64,000 nt of DNA from Ipomoea triloba (taxonomy: Eukaryota > Streptophyta > Magnoliopsida > Solanales > Convolvulaceae): the NCBI RefSeq assembly GCF_003576645.1, contig NC_044919.1:35009362-35073361 (forward strand). Reading direction: 5' to 3'. The notes under the pieces were generated by a model. It was not told the DNA's origin and ran no database searches. It saw only the letters and a list, made by a program, of their open reading frames with translations. Of the stretch, positions 21,718-32,500 are shown one piece after another; position 1 is the stretch's first letter; each line of letters starts with the position of its first letter. The position numbers were made by a program, and so were the translations under genes.

Positions 21718-22637
21718 GTACGTATGCCAGTCTCCCCCTCATGGTCCCATCTGTTTGCCGTTGATTGAAATTTTTCGGTCTGTGTTTTATGTTTGGATAG
21801 AAATGTGTGTGTGTGTTAGAGGTTGAGGTTGGAATCGGGTTTCCGATGGGGAATTGGAGGATTATTGATGGGCGGATTGGTGTTTCGTGATCTGCGACGG
21901 GGCGTGTAATTGAGCTCCTGATGATTAGTGATAATTGCTGCGTATATGTGTTTGTATCATAGGATTGGTGTTTGGTCAAATGCTGGGCGTTTGTGTTTTA
22001 GTTATGTGAATGGATCGATGTAGAATAGTCGTAATTACTCGCAAGCCTACTCTAGGATCGTTGACTAGTGCGAATATATGTTTAATTGTATCGACTATTT
22101 TTGCCGATTTGCATTTCTGAGGGGAGGGCATTCAAATGACATTTGGACGGGTTGGGCGGTGGCTGTATTTGTTGAAATTGATGGAGCTTTCTGGAGATGT
22201 TTTCGTCTCTCAACTAATTTTTTTCATGTTCTGTATTCTCTGTCGAGTTTAAATATTTGGAGGAAAGAGGAGAGTGGAAAAGATCTGTAATCTCTGGAGA
22301 TGTGTGAATTATTAAGCTATTGATTCTGCCCTGTATTTCCTATCTCATTCGTTCCTCTTGTGTGAATTAAGCTATTCAATCAACCCTGTATTTCCTAGCT
22401 CTTTCATTCCTCATCTTGGTTTGGTTCCTTCTTGTGGAATTGGTATACATCTAGCTATTTCTAATTAGAGATGGATTTAGAATGTGGGTCTTTCCCCATG
22501 ATGGGCAGAGGTACTGGGAAATACTATGTTTTGAATTTCTTTGGTCTATTGACTTGAGAATGTGCAAACATTTGTATTAACCTTTTCAGCATTTGATTGC
22601 ATTCATCATCTAAACTTATTTACATTTCTGATTGTAG
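21718..22637 (+). other. 5'UTR intron of the UBA-domain gene
   Basis: 920 bases, GT at 21718-21719 and AG at 22636-22637, T-rich, with no coding potential. Leader introns like this often raise expression in plants; that role is inferred. Confidence 0.7.
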
Positions 22638-22660
22638 GTTTTGAAATTAGAAAAACGAAT

Positions 22661-22833
22661 ATGTCTCCTGCATCTAGATCTAAGTCCAAGGACAAAAAGG
22701 CTGGGAATGGGAAGGAACCTCCAAAGGCATCCGCAAAGACTTCAAGCCATGCCAATGTAAGTGCTGGGGTCGCAACTAGTGGGTACAATCCTATTTTGGG
22801 AACATTCCATGCACTGGACCCAGCTCCTGTGAC

Positions 22834-22865
<32 letters not shown>

Positions 22866-24640
22866 ATGTTAATGGCCGCTTCAAAAACATAGACGAGACT
22901 GATGATCAGAATAGCAACTCATTTGGCACTGGTGTGGAGTATGATTCCGTCTCAAACAATGGCAGTTGGTCTGGTGAGTCAGAAGACCACAAAGTGTCAC
23001 ATCCCGCTCCCAAGCAAGAGATAGTACCTGGTGCTGATGGTGACAAGCGGGAAAAAATCCGTCAAAAGAATGAAAGGAAGCACCAGCGCCAAAAGGAGAG
23101 GCGAGCACAAGAACTGCATGAAAAGTGCAGCGGCTATCTCATGTCAAGGAAGTTAGAAGCACTTGCTCAACAGCTTGTTGCAATGGGATTCTCTCAAGAA
23201 CGAGCAACAATGGCTCTTATTCAGAATGAAGGCAAAGTAGAAGAATCAGTGGCATGGCTGTTTGAAGGAGGTGAAGAAGCAGATGAGCACAAAGAACATG
23301 ATATTGATGGTGGTGGTAATTTGAAAATTGATATATCAGAAGAACTCAATCGGATTTCAGACATGGAAAATAGGTACAAGTGCTCCAAGCAGGAGGTTGA
23401 AAGAGTTGTGGTTGCCTGTGAAGGCGATATTGAGAAGGCTGAAGAATCTCTTAGGACACAAAAGCAGGAAAGTACTTTTGTGCCATCAAAGACAGAAGAA
23501 ACTGGTGATCCTCCTACTGTGGGCAGTGGTAAGGTCCCAAACACTGCTAGTCAAAACTCAATAAGTGCTGCTGTAAAACACACATCTCCTGCTGCTATAC
23601 AGCAGAAGAGGGATGACAAGGACTTCAATTATACAAAAGTCACAGCAACAGCAAATTCTTCTATAGATCCTGCAAGCAAAAGTGTACAATCATTAAAAAG
23701 AGTTCAACCAAAAATGGAGTGGGCCAAGCCACCACAAGTAATTGTGTCTTCTGATAAAAGGTGGCAGGGTGCACTGTCAAATCCATCTGCTTATTCTTTT
23801 ACTTCTTCACAAGCATCCCCTTCTCCAGCTAAGACTGAAGCTCAGTATGTGGCTGTTGAGAATGAACTGAAGAACTTACAGCTAGGAAGCATAAGAGAAC
23901 CAGTTATAGTCATGCAACGGCCCCAATCCATCAATGCAAAGCAGTTTCCACCATCAACCATGAGTTCATCACCACCTGGGACTGCTGGAGGATGGTACCC
24001 AAATGGTGTAGAAACTATGAAGTCCACTGGGATGGTGCCACATGTTCCAGGCCTAAGGAACCTTAGCCCAAATACAAACCAATTATATAACCAGCTTCAT
24101 TATCAGCAGCAGCAGCAGCAACAACAATATGTATCAACCAATGGCGGCTCACATGAATCGCCAGGGACAAGCAGGGGAAACGGTATGTGGAGTAGAACAG
24201 GTACATCTCAGCCTCTGACACTTGCTGCAGCTTCCTCGCTTGGACTCTTCTCTGGGTTAGGTACCAATGGGCCATCGGGCTCATCATCTCCTGTGGACTG
24301 GAACAGTGGTTTTTCAATGCCACAGCTAGATTACAACAACATAGACTGGAGTCTGGATCGTAGGTCGTCTTCACCAATATCAGGAGGGCTATGGCCAACG
24401 ATGAACTCACTTATGCAAAACAACCACCATACATTCAATTCATTTACAAATGGACTCGGGGCAAGGGTTGCTATGAAACCTACTTTGTCGAGTGGGGATG
24501 GTATTTCAATTCCTAGGTTGCAGGATGGAATAGCTCCCGTGGAAACATCTGCTGGTGGGTCACGCGAATGGACTTCTCCTTTTGAAGAGAAAGATCTTTT
24601 TAGTTTACCCAGGCAATTTGTTTCCTCTCCTTCACTGTAG
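22661..24640 (+). CDS. UBA-domain protein, plant-specific, function unknown
   Basis: 659 aa in one coding exon. The start is ATG at 22661: the frame is open further upstream, but those codons lie in a 5'UTR intron (donor GTTGAAG|GTACGT ending exon 1 at 21717; acceptor ATTGTAG|G, exon resuming at 22638). Seen: Lys-rich N terminus, poly-Ala (about 59-67), a charged helix (REKIRQKNERKHQRQKERRAQ region, about 130-150), a canonical UBA domain at about 163-204 (ALAQQLVAMGFSQERATMAL, then VEESVAWLFEGG), a second UBA-like helix set at about 226-265 (CSKQEVERVVVACEGDIEKA), then a long low-complexity Ser/Pro/Asn half with a poly-Gln tract near 510. UBA domains bind ubiquitin or ubiquitin-like folds. 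Similar plant proteins are annotated only as UBA/TS-N domain proteins; no pathway can be named. Convergent with ISPE. Confidence 0.85.
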
Positions 24641-25056
24641 GGATGGGATGGATGGGGTTAACTTTGATTGAATAAAAGGAGAAAGAAAAAGACAGTAGAT
24701 GTGCTTGGATTTGATGTTGGTGTTGTTTAATATGATATGCTTTTGCCCCTGTTTATGATCGTCTGATCAAATCCCAGTTGAAAAAGAATTAAAGCCTGCA
24801 ATGCTCTTAAAATTTTTTTCTTTGTCTCATGAAAATGTCTATCAAACTGTTACCTCTTCGAAATAGGTATTATAATGGGGGTATGGAACAGAAAAGGTTT
24901 AAAAAAAAACAAGAATTGAAAATGTCTCTCTGATCTAAAAGACACTAAGCAAGATTAACACAACAGGGATAATTATGGCACTTGTAATTATTTTTATCAT
25001 TCATCAACTCACATACAACAAATGGTGTGGAAACACACACCAAACATGAAGAAAAT
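24641..25056. other. Convergent 3' region
   Basis: Shared by the end of the UBA-domain gene (plus) and ISPE (minus). Has an AATAAA at about 24,671 usable by the UBA-domain gene. No gene seen. Confidence 0.5.
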
Positions 25057-28000
25057 TCATTCTGTAGGAGAGTTGCAGGGATCGACTGAAACTGATTCTG
25101 TATACCACTGATTAGGTGCACGTGTGATGAAGCTGGCTTCTGCATTCAGAAAGGTATACACAACAGTCATCACTAATGCTCAGGGAATAAAGATTCTTAC
25201 ACAATCTTCATTTGTAACAGCCAAATGAAGGCCGTGCATAACAGACTAATATTTAGCAACTGCATACAATCTTTAAAGTCTACACCTTAACTTTAATGCC
25301 TTGCTTAACTTAGAGATGTCAATTTGAGACTAAGAGTCCATTTGGAAAATCGAAAAATGACTTCCAATCAAGATTTTCTTGTGTTTTTGAAAATAATTTT
25401 CTAAAAAACATTTTCCAAGTTTCCAAACAGATCCTAATCGAAGGATTAAGACCTTGTGGTTTAGTGGCACTCGGTTGTACTCCCATATGGAAGGGGTGGT
25501 TTCGAGCCTCAATGGAGGCGATATTGACTCTGTGTGCTTCAGTAGGTTGAGAAAATAGTTATGAACAGATACTAAATTGTAACAGAATCAATAGTACTCA
25601 AAAAAAATATTGACTAAGGAAATTCATAAACCAAGGAAAATAATGCCAGTCCTTCACAAGCATGGAGTCATTCGATATTGATGTTGGACATACGGCAAGT
25701 AGATGAAAAGTGTATTGGTGCCTCACCTGACAAGAAGACCTCCTTATACTCTTCTTCATCATACAGAAACTGTGGGGGATCTGGTGAACCAATCCCCACT
25801 ATAGTACTCCCACTGCATCATCATTTGTGAATTTAATTACAACACCGGGTAGGGAAGAATGCACGAATCTCAAGAAATTGCAGAAGATAATATGAAATTA
25901 ACATATAAAACACGTGCAATGATGAGTGTACCTTCCGGACATGAAAACGGCATCATATTGCCCTCGACTTGCAGCAGCTATACGCTGCTTTAATCTTCTC
26001 AGAGATGGAAGGACCTCAAATGCAGGAGGCTCTACAATAATCATAAGAAGTAATTCAAAAGAATGGTCGAGAAAAATATTTCAACAAGACAACTAGTACT
26101 GACTACACTGTAAAGCTAAAAGTTTAATGTCTATATCAAATCATAGACATTACGGTTTTGTTTCAAAGTTATACTCCATATTTAGTTTCATTTGGTTTTG
26201 TCTTCTTTGGCTTCAGAAGAGCTATTGAGCTCCAAAACTGTTCTACGAGTCTGGCCAATAGCAAGTAACTGAATAAATAGGTTCCAGAAAACTATGGAAT
26301 AAACCTAAAACTTGAATAAGGGTTTCCATTTTTTACCTAGATCATTGACACAAACATCTTGAGAAACTCCATTCTTCAAAATCTTCTCCAGCAGGATTGA
26401 GGGGTCAACCTTACTACTTTTATCTAATTGAAGACGCTGCAAAATCAGACCTCATTTTACATCTTCAAATAGAAATTTAATATATCGCCATTCTGAAGCA
26501 GTTTAGTCATTCCAGTAGCATCACCTTGTAAACTTCAGCCGTAGAGCATGCTTCTGGAGGTTTAATGAGAACCATTGGAATGTCAAAGGGCGTCGGGAAT
26601 GAGATATCTTGAACAACCTGGACAAGTCAAATAAATTTCAATTTGTAAATTTCAAGTAGTAATTTTACTTACGAATGTACACTCTAATTACAATATGAAA
26701 AACAATTGATAAGTTCATAAGTTTTTCTTTTCATGCTTCCACTGCCATGTGTTATAAATTTCAAGTTATTTTGTAGTCCAAAGACATACCTCGCCTCTAC
26801 CAGTACAGTAGGCTGCTCCATGAGAGAAAAAAAAGGGTACATCCGAACCAATCTCACTAGACCATTCTTGCAGATCCTTTTCAGTGGCAAGACCGTCACT
26901 AAATTGATTTGCTGCCCATAAGGCTGTTGCAGCATTGCTGCTCCCACCACCAAGACCAGCCCCAGTAGGTACCTTCTTATCAAGATGAATCTGCCGATTT
27001 AACATCTCAAAATCAGAAAAAAAGATAAATTGGAAACATTGTTATATTGTCTGTACACTTCCAAAAATTTTACCCAAAAGTGCTTGTCTGTTCCAGTCTT
27101 TTTCCTGTAAAGATTAAGTGCCTTTATTATCTGCAAAAGAAAGTGGTAATAATCAATATGTGATAACATAATGATTATCTTTAGAGACCAACAGTAACAC
27201 ATAAATAATTCCTGTACCAAATTTCTTTCATCAAGAGGAACACCAGGAGCATTAGTTGATAAAGAGTCCTTTGACTTTGATGGTGATAGAGAGAACTTTA
27301 TTTTATCTCCTAGACTAATTACCTGAAAGGACAAAAGGGCTTATCATGATTCATAATACCATTATTGCATAACCAAAAGAGCAATATATTACCAAAACAA
27401 AGACAACATTAATATACCAAATATTCAACTCAACTAGTTATTCCCTAATCTCATTGGCCCTGTTTGGTAAATAATTAGCCTATCAGCCAATTTTGGCCTA
27501 TTTGACCATTATTAGTTATTTGACTTGGTTAAAAAATCAATATAAGTGTTTGGTTAATAAGCTTTTTGTAACTCCAAAATACTACATTTCAAATGGCTAC
27601 TTAAAGCAACATTTTCAATTAGTCTTTTGAAAAAATAAATTATGCCAAACAGCTATCAGCTAACAGCTAATTTATCAAACATTTTTCTAAGGTAATATTA
27701 TCAATTAATTATACCTTCTAACCAATCAGCTAACAATCATTTACCATACAGGGCCATGATCTTCTGAAAGAGAGTAAGAGTTGCTTACATGAAACAGAGA
27801 TGCCAAATCATGAAACCCATCTTCTCTTCTGCCTGTAATTCTCAAGAAAATATTTACCTGCACTACAAAACAGACCAGATTATATACAGAGTGGGGGGTA
27901 TGTGTGTATGTATGTATGCATGTATGTATTGATGAGCAATATATGTTAATTGACTTACCTTGCAAGGAGAAAACAAAGTTAGCCTTGAAAGGCCAGCCTG

Positions 28001-28350
28001 CCTATCCACTTCATCGGCTAATTTATTAAACTTTTCTTCTAGATCATACACTAACTAACAGAACCACCAAGAACAACAAAAATGACTTTAGACCCAATTA
28101 TCCTGAAACATTGAAACATTGAAAAACACAATGAAAAAAAGCAAGAAAACCACCAGATTACCTCTACTTGTTTCCGGGTAGCTCTAGAATCAGGAGCTGT
28201 GGCTCGGACAACAAGGGTTTTTTTAAATTGGGATTTTTTGTGAAAATATGAGGAAGACCCAATTTGGGGTCTGGTTAAGAATCGATTCTTGGTATTGGCA
28301 TTTAAGGGATTATAGAGCTGGGAAGTGCAGAGGGACGCTGGGGAAGACAT
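25057..28350 (-). CDS. ISPE: 4-diphosphocytidyl-2-C-methyl-D-erythritol kinase, chloroplast
   Basis: Eleven exons on the minus strand: 28350-28162, 28054-27959, 27857-27789, 27322-27218, 27130-27074, 26990-26790, 26617-26525, 26436-26337, 26031-25932, 25812-25727, 25139-25057. All junctions are GT-AG and the sum is 1,179 bases, giving 392 aa and a stop, normal for plant ISPE. It phosphorylates CDP-methylerythritol at the 2-hydroxyl, using ATP, in the plastid MEP isoprenoid pathway. Seen: a Ser-rich transit peptide (about 1-50), the substrate-site region LTLFSPCKVNIFLRITGRREDG, the GHMP-kinase ATP loop PTGAGLGGGSSN at 180-191, SDVPFFFSHGAAYCTGRGE, and the C-terminal GSGSTIVGIG motif. Intron 3 carries a MITE. 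Convergent with the UBA-domain gene and divergent from the permease gene. The short last exon (EASFITRAPNQWYTE...) was placed by phase and family C terminus. Confidence 0.96.
25450..25607 (+). mobile_element. tRNA-derived SINE
   Basis: Box A-like TGGTTTAGTGGCA and box B-like GGTTTCGAGCCTC in tRNA spacing, then a family tail GTTATGAACAGATACTAAAT and an A-run. Same family as the copies at 28.6, 28.85, 48.6, 50.0 and 63.9 kb. Lies in the last intron of ISPE. Confidence 0.75.
27456..27755. mobile_element. MITE in ISPE intron 3
   Basis: 300 bp with inverted ends GGCCCTGTTTGGTAAATAATT and, reversed, GGCCCTGTATGGTAAATGATT. Interior repeats CAGCTAA and its complement. No clean target duplication can be called, so the superfamily (hAT or PIF/Harbinger) stays open. 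Confidence 0.75.
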
Positions 28351-28621
28351 GGCTTGCAGGCTTAGTGTCCACTGTGACTATGCATGCGATGAAAAAGCAG
28401 AATTTTAGTCCACTTCAAAAACCAGGGAGAGGAGTATCTTTCTCTTCCAACGACTTTTGGGTTTTTTTTTGTTTTCATTTATCTAGGGTTTCCCTATCAA
28501 TTTAAAGCACATGTCGATCATTGACAAACTGAGCCAATATCCTTCTTCGGTTCTTCTTCCTAACGTTTTATCTTCTTGGCATTAATTATTTGCCTTCCCC
28601 CTTAAAAAAAAATGGGGGGAA

Positions 28622-28783
28622 TTTTTTATTTTTTTTAAGTACTACTGACTTTGTTACAATGTAGTATCTGTTCATAGTTACTGAAACACAAAGAGTAAAC
28701 AGTTGACTTCACTGAGGCTCGAACTCACTCCCATCATCCATGTGAAAGTATTAACTAGGACACTGCCACTAAACCACAAGGTC
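28622..28783 (-). mobile_element. tRNA-derived SINE
   Basis: Reverse-complemented it reads ACCTTGTGGTTTAGTGGCA, GTTCGAGCCTC and ends ACAGATACTACATTGTAACA with a poly-A. Same family as 25450. Confidence 0.75.
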
Positions 28784-28849
28784 TTTGGAAAATGGGGAGA
28801 TTCTTCTTCTCCCACGTTTAAAAATTGTATTGTATTGCCAAAAATTTTG

Positions 28850-28967
28850 TTGTCTAGTGGCACCCGATTGCACTTCACATGGAATGGGTGAGTTCAAGTC
28901 TCACTTTTTGTGTTTTATTTGGTTAAAAAAAATAACTATGAATAGATATTACATTGTAACATCAATC
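28850..28967 (+). mobile_element. tRNA-derived SINE, partial
   Basis: GTTGTCTAGTGGCACCCG, then GAGTTCAAGTCTC and AACTATGAATAGATATTACA: a diverged copy of the same SINE family next to, and in opposite orientation from, the 28,622 copy. Another 3' fragment is at about 29,355-29,403. Confidence 0.65.
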
Positions 28968-29571
28968 TAACAATATAAATTTTTAAAAAAATGACGATTT
29001 TAATTTTTAGTCTATTAATTATACTTAAAGTGTATACAGAATTCATGAATTATTGCTTTATCCAACTTTTCTTCCTTAATTAGGTTGAAAGTAGTTGTTT
29101 TAATCTACGGAGTATTACTTTAGATTTTGTTAACATTAAATATTTATTTTAATTTTTCAAATTATTAAAAGATAAATGATTGAAATTGTCGCTTTCAATA
29201 TATTTAAATGAGAAAAGTTATATAGACTAAAAACATAACTAATAAACAAAAAAGGTTATTTTTAAAAAAATAAATATTACGGAGTAGTAAATAAGTTGTT
29301 TAAACATTAAAAAGAAAAAACTGAAAAATCCCACCAGTCTTCAACAGTATTATGTGCTTCATTTTGATTGAGAAAGTAGTTATAAACAGATATTACATTG
29401 TAAGCGAGTCCATAGTTAATGATTAAAAGAGGGGGGGACAGTATTATGTGACCCTACAGATATCTTGGTTTTCTTGCTCCTTCAATTTCACCCACAAGCA
29501 ACCCAGAACAACTGGCCAGAAGAATTCGAGACCCAATAAACGGAAGAAACATATGAGATTATAGACTGACT
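28968..29571. promoter_or_regulatory. Divergent ISPE/permease intergenic region (distal part)
   Basis: AT-rich. The full spacer between the two start codons is 28,351-29,571 and carries both promoters plus three SINE pieces. No core promoter motif stands out clearly enough to place. Confidence 0.4.
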
Positions 29572-32500
29572 ATGATGATGGCAGCCTCATCTTTATCCTC
29601 TTCTGTAAAATTCCATTGTCGTCCCAAGGCTTCACCTCACAATCACAGCAATGCTGCATACCCATTTCATAAATTTACTTGCAATTGGAACTCCAAGAAT
29701 CATTCTTTAATGCTGCCAACTTGGATTTCATCTAATGGACGACGCCGTTTTGATGCTTTCAAGTCATTCTCTGGACAACAGGTGCAGAAACAGGAAGATG
29801 AACAAGTGTATGAATTTGAGAGGTTGTTTTCTAACCTCAATCAAGCTACTTTGAAGAGAGAACCAGGTAATTACTAGTATTATGCAAAGTTTTTATATTA
29901 TTTTTTGAGAAAAGGATCAAATAGTCTTCTAAACTTTACATTATAAATTAATTATGCACCTAAATTTTAAAAAAGTGCAATTAAATCCTCAAATATGTTA
30001 TTTTTATCAAATAAACCTAAAAGGTGCAATTAAATTCTCAAATGTGTTATTTTTATCAAATAAACCTCAAGTTGACATATTTGAGAGTTAATTACACTTT
30101 TTAAAAATTTAGGTACCTAATTGTTTTGATGTAAAGTTTAGGGCCTATTTGACCCTTTCTCCTGTAAAGTTTAGGGCCTATTTGACCCTTTTTCCTTATG
30201 TTTTGCATTCTTTATAATTATTTTCCTCTTACTTTGCTGTAGGAAGCCTTAGCAGTGCCATTTTTCTTGTTGCTGGCACCACAGTATGTTATAATTGTTT
30301 TTGTTGGATATTATCTCATTTCTGGAATATGGTTTTTACTGTTCTTTCAGATATGCACTAAATACTTTCATTCCAATGAATTCTTCATGAATAGATAGGT
30401 GCAGGGATACTTGCAATTCCTGCAGTGACACAAGAATCTGGGTTTCTTGCCTCTGCAGTGACCTGCATTGGTTGTTGGATTTTTATGGTAAATGAGTTTC
30501 CAGTTCCTCAACATGTCCTCTGCTATATATTTGTTATTCTTATTGTTATAAATGTTTCCTTAATATTGACTTGCATGACATGGAAAAAGTCAAAAAGAAG
30601 ATTCTTTAAATTCAAGGGGTGCCTGGTTAATTTAATTTTACTCATAATTTGTCAGAATCTTGACTAGGTTCCAGATAATATTATTTTAGGTATTCCTTTT
30701 ATTCTCTTATCCCTCCTGAACTCACCTATTGTTCTGTGTTCTTTTCATTTTAGAAATTATGCTTTGAACTCTGAAATTGTGCAGGTCACAACTGGGCTAC
30801 TAATTGCTGAAGTGAATGTGAAGACTATGTGTGAGCTGGGTTCTGGTGGTGTGTCTTTGGTAATTTACCTAGCTGCATTTGATATGCAAATTGTACTTCC
30901 TTTATTTACCTTGAAAAATGAAGTTTATGTTTCAGCTCAATGCTACCTCCTCAGTATCTATCTATATATATAATAATGAAAGCCAATTTCAGTAGAATAC
31001 AAATTTCCAATAACAATTTTTTATGTGATATATTGTGCAGCAGCAATCTTCAAGTATTTTAAAAATAAGATTACTATTAAGCTTCATGAGTTGAGAATTA
31101 AGAATGTGCATGTGCATGTGCTAGCTCAAGTATTATTGAATCTACCGCATTTATCTAATGTGAAATTGGATTTACATATTTATTTTATCAGTAGTCAATA
31201 TCTTTTAAATGTGTACTTACAAACTTACTTGGGTTTGAGTTTTATTGCTATTATGGTCATACTCTACTCTTGATGATTTCAGGTGTCAATGGCCATGAGA
31301 ACCCTTGGTAATACAGGGGTACAAATTGCTTGGTATGCTGTTGAAACCCTTAAAAAAGGATTTCTGTCAGTTTTCAACTCAATAACTGTTTTTCTGTGCA
31401 TGGGTGTCCGTACTAAAGCTTTGCCTCCCTCACTCCCCCTTGCCCCCCGCCCCTTCCCCCTTTCTCCGAAACAAGTTAGAAACATAAATAAATAGTTATC
31501 CAAATATCACTGCAAATTAGCTAACACAATATACTAATTGTAGTAACAAAATGTCAATAATGTGAAGTTCATATGATAATTTTTCCATGCTAAGGCTCTT
31601 TCACCTTTGCAGGAAGTGCATACAGTAAAATGTTTACAATTAATTCAATTCTTCATGAAATAGAGCTTTAAAATGATAAAAAGGGAAAGGATGACTAATC
31701 ACCTCTTCTTTCCCGATCTTTCCCATGCGCATCAATGTTAATTGGAGCCAAAACTACCATGTATTAAACGGCTCTTAAATTCTAGGTTGCATTGGCACTG
31801 GTTGGCTGGTGCAAGTGTCCAGTTAGATGTGAAGTGTGTTTGTTTGTGTATCAAAAGAGAATTCCCGGAGGACCTTTCCATCATACTACTATAGTTTCTT
31901 ATACAATAAGATCAGATATTATAGTCCTTTATTAGCAGCATCTGAGTATCTGACTAACTAATTTTTGACATGATTTGCATTGTTGTTTATATTATTGCAG
32001 CTGGTCATACATTTTCATTCATTATGCTCTTCTTGTTGCTTACGTGGCTCGCTCTTCAGATATATTAACAAGCTTTCTTGGCATTCCATTGTACGCCCAG
32101 TTTTCTTTTATAGTTATGAGAAGATAATGTGTGGTATTTCCATTGTATACGAGTCTGAAATTATGCATCAATGGATTATATGCTGCACTGAGTTTTCTGT
32201 CAAATTGCTCATGCTAAAGTTGTCTTCTCTTGAAAAGAAAAAAGTAGTCTCATAAACACTTCCATCTCACAATCATTTAAATAAATCATAAGAAGGAAAG
32301 GAGAATCATTAAGGCTCCTTACCACAATTATTTGATATCTATAAAGGAAAATAAATCAATTCAAATAGCAAAGATATTTTAGAATCAATTAATCAGTCTC
32401 CTGGTTTTCTAAATCATAACAACTTGTTATCCACTGTATACTCTTTGTTTGTTATTTCCAATAACTCTTTAATAGTACAATACCGTAAGATGTAAGTACT

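Noticed and set aside
25450..28967. Possible tRNA genes, from box A/B-like motifs
   Set aside because: No full cloverleaf or acceptor pairing; poly-A tails and several dispersed copies show SINEs.
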